This document shows positions 8,453 through 22,128 of a stretch of 64,000 nt of DNA, piece by piece. The stretch's first letter is position 1, and each line of letters begins with the position of its first letter. Position numbers and translations under genes: made by a program. The notes below the pieces were generated by a model. It searched no databases. It was not told the DNA's origin and worked only from the letters and a program-made list of their open reading frames with translations. Source of the DNA: Mycobacterium sp. (GTDB lineage: Bacteria; Actinomycetota; Actinomycetes; Mycobacteriales; Mycobacteriaceae); NCBI GenBank assembly GCA_025965895.1, contig JAOPWC010000056.1, forward strand, positions 1 to 64,000. Reading direction: 5' to 3'.

Positions 8453-9843
8453 AGGTGTCGTCGGCGGGGCATGAACTCCAGCGAGAGCAGCACCACCAGA
8501 GCGTACGGAATGTGTCCCATAGACAGCAGCGCATAGCGCCGGTCGCCGAGGGAGCGGAACTTCCGTAGGTAGCGGTAAAGCGATTCGAGTGCGATCAGCG
8601 CGTCCAGAAGATGGATCGCCTCGTAAAAGAGGGTCTGGATGTGCCCACGGTGTTTGTCGTCGAAGATTTCGGGAAACGCGGCGAACGCCAGGGAGAGCCG
8701 TTGCCCACCATCGGCTTTCACCTCGGAGATCATGTCGACCGACAATCGTTCGTCGATGCCATTCGGCGCCCCCGGGCGCCGAAACGGCACATCAAGGGTC
8801 ACGTCGCGACCCTCGCCCGCGGTCGCGTAACGGTGAAAACCCTGGACGCGGCCGGACCGGTCGCGGGCGATGATCAGCTGGATGCCCGGGTAGCGGCGCT
8901 CCAGGGCACCGTCCAAAATCATGGAGAATCCCCGCTCGGTGTGCGCGCCACTGTGCGAGGCGTACAGCACCTGGGCGAGCTCATCCTGCAGCGCGTCGTC
9001 GATCTCCTGCTCTGCGACGACTTCAGTCGTGATCCCGCAGTTACGCGTGCGCTGCACGGCTTGCCGCAGATTGCGGTACTTGCGACCGACCGTGTCGAAG
9101 CGCTGCACGTCGATAACGACATCCCTGCCGATCGGCACCGCCCGCATGCTCTGGCCGGTCACCGCCGGGTCACGCCACAGCGACAGCCGACGTTCACTGC
9201 AACCGAGCACCATGATCCGCCAGCCCCTGGTGCGGCACATGGCGACAAAGTCTGCGACCAGTTCGGGGAAACGTCTCTCATCGCCGATCGGATCGCCACT
9301 GACCACTGCGAAACCGATGCGGGCGCGGTAGGCGATCGCCGCGGTCGCGTCTTCGTTGAAGTGGTAGCTCTTCAACGAATGCATCGCAAAGGGCGCCAGC
9401 GCATCCCCGGCGGTCGCGTTCACCAGCGCCCACACTCTGGGGAGTACGCCGGGCTCCCGCGAGGACGCGGTCGGCCACATCAACACCAGGCCTGTCCCGG
9501 CGATCAACACACTGCCGAGCAGATCGAACCACAACACGCGCGCCCCGATGCCCGCCAGCAACACCACCATCGCGGCGAACGCGTGCACGGCCGTGACCGG
9601 CCGTCCCAGGAAGATGCCGCGGGCGATCAACGCCACCGCGACCAGAATGGTGACTGACCAGACCAATCGGCTTTCGGCGTGCCAGTTCGGATGGTGGTGA
9701 TCGTGGGCCAGCAACACCACCAGCCAGAAGAACACGCTCAAAACTGCGAGCGCGCTAATCCAGCGCGCCGCCGGCGAGGCGACGTTGACGACGACGCGTC
9801 CGCGAGCTCGGACCTTGGCGACCTTCACCGGCGGCTCCGTCAC
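8449..9843 (-). CDS. Membrane protein with DUF2156 (phosphatidylglycerol lysyltransferase-like) domain
   Basis: 464 aa from GTG 9843. The N-terminal third has about four membrane helices. The rest is a soluble GNAT-like DUF2156 domain (LKSYHFNEDATAAIAYRARIGFAVVSGDPIG, then a region with YRNLRQAVQRTRNCGI), the fold used by MprF/LysX-type enzymes that transfer lysine from aminoacyl-tRNA to phosphatidylglycerol. It lacks a lysyl-tRNA synthetase domain. By order (next to tesB and pykA) it corresponds to the protein I recall as Rv1619, whose substrate is unproven. It lies 19 bp downstream of tesB and probably shares its transcript. Confidence 0.8.
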   Translation of the reverse strand: MTEPPVKVAKVRARGRVVVNVASPAARWISALAVLSVFFWLVVLLAHDHHHPNWHAESRLVWSVTILVAVALIARGIFLGRPVTAVHAFAAMVVLLAGIGARVLWFDLLGSVLIAGTGLVLMWPTASSREPGVLPRVWALVNATAGDALAPFAMHSLKSYHFNEDATAAIAYRARIGFAVVSGDPIGDERRFPELVADFVAMCRTRGWRIMVLGCSERRLSLWRDPAVTGQSMRAVPIGRDVVIDVQRFDTVGRKYRNLRQAVQRTRNCGITTEVVAEQEIDDALQDELAQVLYASHSGAHTERGFSMILDGALERRYPGIQLIIARDRSGRVQGFHRYATAGEGRDVTLDVPFRRPGAPNGIDERLSVDMISEVKADGGQRLSLAFAAFPEIFDDKHRGHIQTLFYEAIHLLDALIALESLYRYLRKFRSLGDRRYALLSMGHIPYALVVLLSLEFMPRRRHL

Positions 9844-9862
9844 CCGGTAAACATTACGCCGG

Positions 9863-10762
9863 TCAGCGCCCGGCGCTTGGAAAGTACTTCACGATTCCCT
9901 CCTGTACCACCGTTGCCATCAGCCGGCCGTCGCGGTCGAAGAAGTGGCCGGTGCCCAACCCGCGGGAGTCGGCAGCCACCGGGGACCGGGTGGAGTACAG
10001 CAACCAGTCGTCGAAATTGACTTGGCGGTGAAACCACACCGAATGGTTGACCGTGACCGCGAAAATCCGGTCGAAGCCCCAAGACAAGCCGTGGGTCGTG
10101 ATGATGGAATCCAGCACGGTGGTGTCGGACGAATACACCATCGCGGCGGTGTGCAGCACCGGGTCGTCAGGCATGTCGCCGTCGGCCTTCAGCCACACCC
10201 GGTTGTAGTCCAGGCGATCGCCTTTGTCGCGCATCACCCATGCCGGATCGTTGGCATAGCGCCATTCGATCGGCCGCAACGCACTGACGAATTGGGGCAC
10301 AACTCTCTCGTACCCATGCAGCATTTCGTCGATCGACGGCAAGGTTGTGGGATCGGCCACAATTGGGGCCTCGACATTGTGCTCGAGCCCCTCGCCTCCC
10401 GACAGGTAGGAGACCATCGCCGAAGCGAGCAGCTTGCCGTCCTGCATCACGTCGACGCGGCGGTTGGCGAAGCGGCGCTCGTCGCGCAGCCGCACCACGT
10501 GATACTCGAGGTCTCGCGTCGGGTCGCCACCGCTGATGAAATGCACCGTCAACGCTGCGGGCGGGCAATCATGCGTGACGGTCCGTGTGGCAGCCACCAG
10601 CGACTGGGCCATCATCTGACCGCCGAAGGTGCGGATGGGCGTCTTGGTGGGATGGGAGCCGATGAAGAGGTTGTCGTCAGCGCGGTCCAGGTCGAGCGTG
10701 CCAAGCAGCTGCTCGAAATCCGAAGCCGAAGCACTTCGCGCGAGCGGCTCATCGTCCGCCAA
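9863..10762 (-). CDS. tesB: Acyl-CoA thioesterase II
   Basis: 299 aa, TTG start at 10762 with a G-rich ribosome binding site seven bases upstream, 11 bp after pykA. It has two hot-dog domains, the TesB arrangement. The N-terminal repeat begins DNLFIGSHPTKTPIRTFGGQMMAQSL, and the C-terminal repeat contains HSVWFHRQVNFDDWLLY with DSRGLGTGHFFDRDGRLMATVVQEG. The enzyme hydrolyses acyl-CoA to free acid and CoA in the cytoplasm. Length and order match the gene recalled as tesB1 (Rv1618), downstream of pykA. Confidence 0.93.
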   Translation of the reverse strand: MADDEPLARSASASDFEQLLGTLDLDRADDNLFIGSHPTKTPIRTFGGQMMAQSLVAATRTVTHDCPPAALTVHFISGGDPTRDLEYHVVRLRDERRFANRRVDVMQDGKLLASAMVSYLSGGEGLEHNVEAPIVADPTTLPSIDEMLHGYERVVPQFVSALRPIEWRYANDPAWVMRDKGDRLDYNRVWLKADGDMPDDPVLHTAAMVYSSDTTVLDSIITTHGLSWGFDRIFAVTVNHSVWFHRQVNFDDWLLYSTRSPVAADSRGLGTGHFFDRDGRLMATVVQEGIVKYFPSAGR

Positions 10763-10773
10763 CCAGCGACCCC

Positions 10774-12192
10774 CTATACGTCGTCCTCTCCGATCCGGTG
10801 CACGTGGATCAGATTGGTGGAGCCTACTGTGCCCGGCGGAGCGCCCGCGACGATGACCACCAGGTCGCCCCGCTTGTAGCGGTTGAGCCCCAGCAGCGAC
10901 TTGTCGACCTGGCGGATCATGCCGTCGGTGCTCTGGATGTGCGGGACGATGAACGTCTCGGTTCCCCAGGTCAGCGCCAGCTGACTGCGGATTTCCGGCA
11001 GCGCGGTGAACGCCAGCAGCGGTAGCGGCGTGTGTAGCCGGGCCAGCCGGCGCACGGTGTCACCGGATTGGGTGAACGCCACCAGCGCCTTGGCGTCCAA
11101 TCGTTCGCCGATGTCGCGTGCGGCGTACGAGATGACGCCGCGCTTGGTCCGCGGCACGTGGGCCAGCGGCGGCGCCGCGGTCGAATTCTGCTCCACCGCG
11201 GTGACGATGCGGGCCATTGTCCGCACAGCCTCCTGCGGATACTTGCCCACGGACGTCTCGCCGGACAGCATCAACGCGTCGGCCCCGTCAAGCACCGCGT
11301 TGGCGACATCGGACGCCTCCGCGCGGGTCGGACGCGCGTGGTCGATCATCGAATCGAGCATCTGGGTCGCGACGATCACCGGTTTGGCGTTCTCGCGCGC
11401 CATCTGGATCGCGCGCTTCTGCACCAGCGGCACCTCTTCGAGCGGCAATTCGACGCCGAGGTCGCCGCGCGCGACCATCACCGCGTCGAACGCCAGCACG
11501 ATCGCTTCCAGGTTGTCGATCGCCTCGGGCTTCTCCAGCTTGGCGATCACCGGGACCCGACGCCCTACCCTGTCCATCACCTCGTGCACGAGTTCGACGT
11601 CGGCAGGTGACCGCACGAACGACAAGGCCACCAGGTCGACGCCCAAACGCAACGCGAACTCGAGATCCTCGATGTCTTTGCGTGACATCGCCGGCACCGA
11701 CACGTTCATGCCAGGCAGAGACAAGCCTTTGTTGTTGGAGATCGGGCCGCCCTCGGTGACGGTCGCGACGACGTCGTTGCCATCAATGTGCTCGACAACA
11801 AGCTCGAGGTTGCCGTCATCGACCAGCATGCGGTCGCCCGGCTGCGCGTCGTGGGCAAGCTGTTTGTAGGTGGTGGACACCCGGTCGTGGGTGCCGTCGA
11901 CGTCCTCGACGGTGATGCGGACGACGTCGCCGTTGTTCCAGTAACTGGAACCGGTGGCGAACCGGCCCAGCCGGATCTTGGGCCCCTGCAGATCGGCCAT
12001 CACACCGACGGCGTGACCTGTGGTGTCGCAGGCGGCGCGGACTCTGTCGTAGGCCGCCTTGTGGTCGGCGTGTTCGCCGTGACTCATGTTCAGCCGGGCG
12101 ACGTCCATGCCCGCCTCGACCAGTGCACGAACTTTCTCATCGGTGCTGGTCGCAGGCCCGAGAGTGCAGACGATCTTGCCGCGTCTAGTCAC
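10774..12192 (-). CDS. pykA: Pyruvate kinase
   Basis: 472 aa from GTG 12192. It catalyses phosphoenolpyruvate plus ADP to pyruvate plus ATP, the last step of glycolysis. Visible signatures are RRGKIVCTLGPAT and LNMSHGEH at the N-terminus, the catalytic-lysine signature in VPVIAKLEKPEAIDNL, MVARGDLGVELP and MARENAKPVIVATQMLDSM, then a C-terminal regulatory domain. It lies directly downstream of gltBD (31-bp gap) and upstream of tesB, so amino-nitrogen assimilation and pyruvate supply may be co-transcribed. Confidence 0.96.
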   Translation of the reverse strand: MTRRGKIVCTLGPATSTDEKVRALVEAGMDVARLNMSHGEHADHKAAYDRVRAACDTTGHAVGVMADLQGPKIRLGRFATGSSYWNNGDVVRITVEDVDGTHDRVSTTYKQLAHDAQPGDRMLVDDGNLELVVEHIDGNDVVATVTEGGPISNNKGLSLPGMNVSVPAMSRKDIEDLEFALRLGVDLVALSFVRSPADVELVHEVMDRVGRRVPVIAKLEKPEAIDNLEAIVLAFDAVMVARGDLGVELPLEEVPLVQKRAIQMARENAKPVIVATQMLDSMIDHARPTRAEASDVANAVLDGADALMLSGETSVGKYPQEAVRTMARIVTAVEQNSTAAPPLAHVPRTKRGVISYAARDIGERLDAKALVAFTQSGDTVRRLARLHTPLPLLAFTALPEIRSQLALTWGTETFIVPHIQSTDGMIRQVDKSLLGLNRYKRGDLVVIVAGAPPGTVGSTNLIHVHRIGEDDV

Positions 12193-12223
12193 GAATTCCG
12201 AGCATAGTCGCGCTGGGAGGCCT

Positions 12224-13718
12224 TCACACGACCGCGAGCGGCAGGGCTGACGGCCGCACCGGCTCAGGCAAATCCGATTCGCCCATCAGGTACGTGTCGA
12301 CGGCGTGCGCAGCACTGCGCCCCTCCGCGATCGCCCAGACCACCAGCGACGCGCCCCGGTGCGCGTCACCACACACAAACACCCCCGGTGCGGTGGTCTG
12401 CCAGTCGGACCCGCACGGCAGCGCCCCGCGGCGATTGAGCTGCAGGCCCAGCTCGTCCAGCAGCCGCATGTGCTCGACGCCTTCGAAGCCGATGGCGAGC
12501 AACGCCAGATCGCACGGCAGCTCGAGGCTCTCGTCGACCGGCGTGATCGTGCGGCGGCCGTCCACGTCCCGGCTGACGCGCACCTCGGCGACCTCGATCG
12601 CTCGCAGGTTCCCGTCCTCATCGCCGAGGAACCGCTGCACGGCGACCTCGTAGTGGCGCTTGCCGCCCTCTGCGTGGGCGGGCGACGTGCGCAGCAACAG
12701 CGGCCAGGTGGGCCACGGCGAGCGGGACTCGTCGCGGACCTCCGGCGGTTCGGGGTTGTAGTCGAGCTGGGTGACCGACGCCGCGCCCTGCCGGTGCGCG
12801 GTGCCCAGGCAGTCGGCGCCGGTGTCGCCACCGCCGATGATCACGACATGCTTGCCTTGCGCGGTGATCGGCGACGGTCCGTCGCCCTCACGTTCCCGGT
12901 TGGAGGGCACCAGGTGTTCCATCGCCAGGTGCACACCGTTGAGGTGCCGGCCTTGCACGTCGTAGTCGCGGGCGCGCAGCGCGCCGACGGCCAGCACCAC
13001 GGCCTCGTGCTGTGCGCGAAGCGCTTCGACTGAGATGTCGGCACCGACCTCACATTCGGTGACGAATCGCGTTCCTTCGGCTCGCATTTGGGCCAGCCGC
13101 TGGTTGAGGACGGATTTCTCCATCTTGTATTCCGGGATGCCGTAGCGCAGCAGTCCGCCGAGCCGATCGTCGCGCTCGTAGACGGTGACGTGGTGGCCGG
13201 CACGGGTAAGCTGTTGCGCCGCAGCCAATCCCGCTGGACCTGAGCCGACCACCGCGACGCTCTTGCCGGTGCCGATGGCCGCGGGCTGGGGTCCGACGAT
13301 GCCGGTCATCCACGCGTGGTCGGCGATCGTCTGCTCGATGCGCTTGATCGTGACGCTGCCGCCGGTCTGCTCCTCTTCGATCGACAGCACGCAGGCGGCC
13401 TCGCATGGCGCCGGACACAGTCGACCGGTGACCTCCGGGAAGTTGTTGGTGGCGTGCAGCCGCTCGCTGGCGGCATCCCAGCGGCCCCGGCGCACGAGGT
13501 CGTTCCACTCGGGAATCAGGTTTCCGAGCGGACATCCGGCAGTCACCGAGTGGCAGAACGGGATTCCGCAGTCCATGCAGCGACGGGCCTGCTGCGAGAC
13601 CTCACCGGCACGCTGCGCCGGATCCTGGCGCTCGTAGACCTCGTGCCAGTCGCCGACCCGTTCGTCGACCGGCCGCTTGGCGGCTTCGACCTTCGACACC
13701 TTCAGAAAGCCGGTCGGA

Positions 13719-13726
<8 letters not shown>
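12224..13726 (-). CDS. gltD: Glutamate synthase (NADPH) small subunit
   Basis: 500 aa from GTG 13726, which overlaps the gltB stop by eight bases. Upstream reading is gltB in another frame. The N-terminal half has cysteine clusters for two Fe-S centres ([20 protein letters not shown] and CPAPCEAAC). FAD- and NADPH-binding Rossmann motifs follow ([15 protein letters not shown] and [18 protein letters not shown]), then a C-terminal [19 protein letters not shown]. The subunit passes electrons from NADPH to GltB for glutamine plus 2-oxoglutarate to two glutamates. Length is usual for the family. Confidence 0.95.
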
Positions 13727-18284
<4,558 letters not shown>

Positions 18285-18451
18285 GTACCTCCGCAGTCGG
18301 CCTGCGGCAGGGGCTGAACCGCGTGGGACGCTTTGATTGGGTTCTGAGCCGCAGTCTTACGGGTGTTGTCCGGGACTGCACCGGCCCGAGATTAAGGGCG
18401 CACAGCAAGTGACGCGCCGACTTATCAGTGTATATCAGCGCAGCCGCCGCG

Positions 18452-18862
18452 CTACCCGCTGTATAGCGTCGGGACCAGCGGGAAACCGGGCAGATTGCGC
18501 ACGATCGTCCATATCAGCGCGGCGGCTGCGACCATCACGAACGCCGCTCGCGTCATCAGCGGCTTTCCTGTGTGGCGGCGCCACAGAACCCAGGCGAGCA
18601 GCATCGGGATGCCGGCCAGCAGGAAAACGTTGTCGGCCACCGCGGCGGAAAGGCTGCCGTGAAGCAGGTCGTGGGTCATCCGTAGGCCGCCGCAGGCCGG
18701 GCAGTTCCATCCGGTGAGCAGCTTGAACGGGCAGGGCGGAAAGACAGACCCGTGGCGGTGAGGGTCGGCGATGCCGACATAGGCCAGCGCACCAACGGCA
18801 AGCGCGCCGGTCCCCAGAGACGCGTAGATCCTGCGGCTGATGAGCGCGGTGCTAGCTTCCAT
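18452..18862 (-). CDS. DUF2752 small membrane protein
   Basis: 136 aa from ATG 18862, which overlaps the 3' end of the TM2 gene by 11 bases. A start nine codons earlier is possible but would overlap more. There are three or four hydrophobic helices. Between the first two lies the DUF2752 signature CPFKLLTGWNCPACGGLRMTHDLLHG, with a Cys trio and a conserved His. By order it corresponds to the membrane protein I recall as Rv1616. The function is unknown. The overlap with the TM2 gene suggests coupled expression and perhaps a shared complex. Confidence 0.85.
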   Translation of the reverse strand: MEASTALISRRIYASLGTGALAVGALAYVGIADPHRHGSVFPPCPFKLLTGWNCPACGGLRMTHDLLHGSLSAAVADNVFLLAGIPMLLAWVLWRRHTGKPLMTRAAFVMVAAAALIWTIVRNLPGFPLVPTLYSG

Positions 18863-19241
18863 CGCGCAGCGGACGCCCCTGCGGGTCACGCACTTTGTCG
18901 GTGAGGATGAGCACCGCGTCGATGATCCCCCAGATGAGGGCTCCGATACCGCACGTGACGACGCCGACGATCAGCTGGGCGACGCCGAGTCCGGTGTAGC
19001 CGAGATAGATCCGCCCGATGCCGACGATGCCGACGAGTCCCAGCAATTGGAGGAGACCCGCGACTACCTTCGACTTCTCCGAGAGCGGTTCGCCAGTGAG
19101 CGGGTGACGCCCGTAGGGAGCCGTGGGGTCTGTGTATCCGCCGGGCGGATAAGTCCCATGCGGAGGCGGCGGGAACGGATATCCGGGAGGGGGCGGAGGT
19201 TGCGCGCTCTCGCCAGTGCCGAACTGCGACGGATCGGTCAT
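18852..19241 (-). CDS. TM2-domain membrane protein
   Basis: 129 aa from ATG 19241. The first 55 residues are Pro/Gly/Tyr-rich. The TM2 domain follows: KSKVVAGLLQLLGLVGIVGIGRIYLGYTGLG, a second helix GVAQLIVGVVTCGIGALIWGIIDAVLIL, and a short charged tail (KVRDPQGRPLRDG). TM2 proteins have two helices joined by a short loop with the G-R-x-Y-L-G pattern seen here. The position matches the protein recalled as Rv1615. The role is not known. Confidence 0.85.
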   Translation of the reverse strand: MTDPSQFGTGESAQPPPPPGYPFPPPPHGTYPPGGYTDPTAPYGRHPLTGEPLSEKSKVVAGLLQLLGLVGIVGIGRIYLGYTGLGVAQLIVGVVTCGIGALIWGIIDAVLILTDKVRDPQGRPLRDGS

Positions 19242-19293
19242 GCCACTCAGCATGCCAGCTTCCTGATCCGAACGGCGTGGTTCGGCGCTGTAA

Positions 19294-19398
19294 CTACGCA
19301 GAGGTGCGCTTCAGCGCCGACCGTTCGAGTGGGGGCTGCAGCCACGAAATCAACGAAGCAGTGGCGATGGCGGCGACGATGCAAAGAATCCAGAGCAT
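19294..19398 (-). CDS. Possible 34-residue membrane peptide
   Basis: ATG 19398 follows AAGGGGG with seven-base spacing. The product starts MLWILCIVAAIATASLISWL and ends with a basic tail (LERSALKRTSA). It reads as one membrane helix with a cytoplasmic positive end. It sits 52 bp upstream of the TM2 gene on the same strand. Coding status rests only on ribosome binding site, hydrophobicity and placement, so this is a candidate small protein. Confidence 0.45.
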   Translation of the reverse strand: MLWILCIVAAIATASLISWLQPPLERSALKRTSA

Positions 19399-19654
19399 TG
19401 CGTGCCCCCTTTCCGATGAAGGTCTGATATGAACCTCCTCGCCGGTAGATACGCCCATGGGTGACACGGGATCTGGCGGGAATTCCGCACACTGCCCACG
19501 GCCAGGAGAGAAGCCGCCGTCAGCCGTCGAGTGCCTCCTGGTGTTGCGGGAGCAAACCCCCCGCAACCAGAAAGGTTTCCGTCGACATTGAGCGGTGGCA
19601 TTAGATCGATCGCAGCTGCCGTTCGGCGGCGGCACTAAACCGCTGCTCTGCGGG

Positions 19655-19957
19655 TCAGATGTTGTCCGGGCACGACACGTCGACGTACACGGTCGTGAAC
19701 GTGGCTCGGCTGGCCGCCGAAAGGTCGGGGTTTTCGATCCCGGTGACGTTGCACCGCGACAGCGGGACATTGTGCACACCATTGATTTGCACGTTGTAAC
19801 CCTGTGCGCTCAGGTCGTTGATCGTGGCGCTCGCCGACTCATCGCCGGCTACCGGCCATGAAGAAGCGGCGGCGGCGATCGGCGCGATCGCGATCGACGC
19901 GGCGGCGCCTGCCCCGGCAACCAACAACGGGACGAAGTACTTGGGCTTGAGTATCAT
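19655..19957 (-). CDS. Small secreted protein, paralogue A
   Basis: 100 aa from ATG 19957 with GGGAGGA six bases upstream. A signal peptide (MILKPKYFVPLLVAGAGAAA, then SIAIAPIAAAA) precedes a compact domain of about 65 residues: INDLSAQGYNVQINGV, then PLSRCNVTGIENPD and TTVYVDVSCP. Two cysteines probably form a disulfide. The same layout is found in many mycobacterial small exported proteins of unknown function. It is a paralogue of the gene at 20152-20445, and its signal peptide closely matches the truncated gene at 47109. Confidence 0.75.
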   Translation of the reverse strand: MILKPKYFVPLLVAGAGAAASIAIAPIAAAASSWPVAGDESASATINDLSAQGYNVQINGVHNVPLSRCNVTGIENPDLSAASRATFTTVYVDVSCPDNI

Positions 19958-20151
19958 GAGTGTCCTCCCTTGGCGGCCGGGCCTCTCCCGGCGTGTGTCT
20001 AAGGATTCCGCTACAGCAAACTTCTGTCGCTACTGCTGACACCCACGAATGGCCCCCGCCAACGGGTGTTCTGATTCTCCCGCCAGCCGGGGTTCGCTTG
20101 TCTGGAGCCGGCACTGCCGTGAGCGAGCCGGGGGCCGTGTATGGGGCAAAC

Positions 20152-20445
20152 TCAGTTGTTGCTCGGCGGGCAGGATACGTCGACGTACACGGTGGTGAAC
20201 TGCGCTGGCTTGACCTGACCGGACGCGTCCGGGTTGTGGATGCCTGTGACGATGCAGTCCGAGAGCGGGCCAGAACGACTACCGTTGAGCATGACGTTAT
20301 ATCCCTGGTCTTGCAGATTGTTTACGACGTCGCCGGCTGAGCCGGGGCCAGCTGGAGCAGCAACAGCCGCCCCCGCCAAACCCACCGTCGCCGACGCCAG
20401 GGCACCAGCGATACCAGTCGCGATAGCGAAATTCTTCATTGTCAT
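20152..20445 (-). CDS. Small secreted protein, paralogue B
   Basis: 97 aa. Two ATGs lie two codons apart at the start (20445 and 20439), both within reach of AAAGG, so the exact start is uncertain. A signal peptide is followed by a domain that matches paralogue A almost motif for motif: VVNNLQDQGYNVMLNG, PLSDCIVTGIHNPD and TTVYVDVSCP. The signal peptide itself is unrelated to that of paralogue A, so the mature domain is the conserved part. Tandem placement (194 bp apart) suggests an old local duplication. No function is known to me. Confidence 0.75.
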   Translation of the reverse strand: MTMKNFAIATGIAGALASATVGLAGAAVAAPAGPGSAGDVVNNLQDQGYNVMLNGSRSGPLSDCIVTGIHNPDASGQVKPAQFTTVYVDVSCPPSNN

Positions 20446-20881
20446 GCCTTTCTTGCGCCGGAGCTTTGCTCCTGCATTACTAGAAATGTCGGATGAAGCA
20501 CCGCAGAACGGCGCAGCATCCGGCAGACCAGAGCAGTTATCGGCGGGTGCCGAGCCGCTTTCACGATTGTCTGGACTGCCGCTTTGAGACGTCCATGTGA
20601 GACCCTCACTTCTAAATAGCGCATCGGGTTACACACCGAAGGGCGCCCTCACCTACTATTCCGCCAGCGGTGCGCGCTGTTAGCGGCGCGGAGAGTTCGT
20701 TACGTTGCGAAATGGCAGGATCGAGCCCGAATTAGGACATGCAAATAGCCGAATTCCGCGCCAAAAAACAATGGCCGGCTGGAATTCCGAGGCGATGGGC
20801 GGTGTTGGCACCCAGCTTATTGACGACGTACAGGGGCAGCGAGTTCAATGCCCACGAATCGTGCACTGACTACCTCCCCGA
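20446..20881. other. Intergenic region between a small secreted gene and the Rieske gene
   Basis: About 435 bases with no gene I can support. The part around 20730-20790 is noticeably richer in A and T than the surroundings. The promoter of the small secreted gene ending at 20152 must lie here. No tRNA, repeat or clear terminator was seen. Confidence 0.45.
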
Positions 20882-21610
20882 CTATGGGCCCGCAGGGGTG
20901 AACCGCGGTCCAGCGGGGGCGAAGACTTCGATGGCGCCGTTGGCCTCACGAGCTTGTAAGCGCGGCAACGGTGCCGGCGCCGTGGGCAGCTGGTGGGTCA
21001 GCAGCTGGCCGGCCGGTGAGAACGACGTCGAATGACAGGGGCAGCGCAGTCGGTCGTCGGATTTGTCGAACCATAGCCGGCAGCCCTGATGCGTGCACAC
21101 CCCCGACACAGCCTCGGCACGGCCGTCGACGCGGCGGACGAAACCGATGAGCGAGTCGTGTTCAAACGGATGCATCACGCCGTCGTCGACGACGTCTGTG
21201 CTCGCCGCCACCGGCTGCCAGCTGCCGTCGTTGGGCACCATTTCGCCACCCGCGGCCGTCATGTGACCGGCGGCTGCAGTCATCTGATCACCAGCAAACA
21301 GCAGCCGATCAACTACCACCGCCGCCACCGCGGCCGCCGCGGCCGCCGACGTCCCGACGATCACCTGCCGGCGGGTCGTCGATGGCGTACCGGTGGACGC
21401 ATCGAGCGGGTCACCCCGCATCTGCCCGGCCAGGCGGCGGTGTAGATCGGAAATAAATTCCTGCCGCGGCGCATCGCCGCCCAGCCTTGCTGCCCGCAAC
21501 TCGATCGCGGTACGAATTTGCGCGGCCTCGAATTCGTCCGGGCCGAACGGCGCTGGACGCCGGTCGCGCAACAGGTCATCCACATAGCGCCGCAAGCCTC
21601 TTCCGTTCAT
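20882..21610 (-). CDS. Membrane-anchored Rieske [2Fe-2S] protein
   Basis: 242 aa from ATG 21610. Residues 1-75 are soluble and helical. A twin-arginine plus Ala-rich helix (about 80-104, TTRRQVIVGTSAAA onward) suggests Tat-dependent insertion. The C-terminal Rieske domain has the cluster ligands in CTH (Cys172, His174) and CPCH (Cys190, His193), with 15 residues between. The two additional cysteines of the bc-type disulfide (Cys177, Cys192) are also present. It should bind a [2Fe-2S] cluster outside the membrane and take part in electron transfer or redox sensing. Its start overlaps the ancestral end of a decayed ECF sigma gene (ATGA), so the two once formed a pair. Confidence 0.85.
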   Translation of the reverse strand: MNGRGLRRYVDDLLRDRRPAPFGPDEFEAAQIRTAIELRAARLGGDAPRQEFISDLHRRLAGQMRGDPLDASTGTPSTTRRQVIVGTSAAAAAAVAAVVVDRLLFAGDQMTAAAGHMTAAGGEMVPNDGSWQPVAASTDVVDDGVMHPFEHDSLIGFVRRVDGRAEAVSGVCTHQGCRLWFDKSDDRLRCPCHSTSFSPAGQLLTHQLPTAPAPLPRLQAREANGAIEVFAPAGPRFTPAGP

Positions 21611-22042
21611 CGCTCGTCTTTCTCATTCACTTGAGCGGGCAACGCACGATGTTGTTTGCATTCACGACACTGACACCCAGCTCCATCGCCGAGTCCTTCA
21701 TCGAACACCCCTGCAAAACCGCAGCTCTAGAATTCGGCGGTACTGGTCAGGAACAGCGTCAAACACGGCACGCACACGCTGGGGGGCCATGCTGGCCGAA
21801 ACCTGCAGCGGCCGGAGCGCTGCCAGAAACACTTCGGCCGTCAGATCCTCGGCGCCGGCGCGGTTTGCCACCCGGGCGAACATCGTTCTGTAGACCCAGG
21901 TCACATTGTCGCGACAGACCGCCTCCGTATCCGCGTAGCGTCCGCCATGCAGCACCCGCAGAGACGTGGTCACCGGATCGCGGTTTGCCATCGCAAGCCT
22001 GCCTGCCTGCCCGGTCGGAAGGGTTCGCGCCGCAGACAACAC
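21607..22042 (-). pseudogene. Decayed ECF-type RNA polymerase sigma factor
   Basis: The frame from GTG 22042 (or ATG 21991) shows sigma region 2 (NVTWVYRTMFARVANRAGAEDLTAEVFLAAL) and then jumps to region 4 (PDQYRRILELRF) with much of the usual linker missing. It stops at 21698. The rest of region 4 continues in other frames: SMKDSAMELGVSVVNAN, then KQHRALPAQV. This implies frameshifts near 21698-21712 and 21650-21660. The last frame ends in a TGA overlapping the Rieske start as ATGA. Such sigma-Rieske pairs occur in mycobacteria, as I recall. With the region 4 helix-turn-helix split, the product should be inactive. Confidence 0.75.
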
Positions 22043-22128
22043 TGCGGCGTCTACTAATAGCGGTCCGGGTTACAGCGAGCGGGTTCACAACTTGGGCACG
22101 CATGGCCACCGCGGCCCCGTCGATAGGC

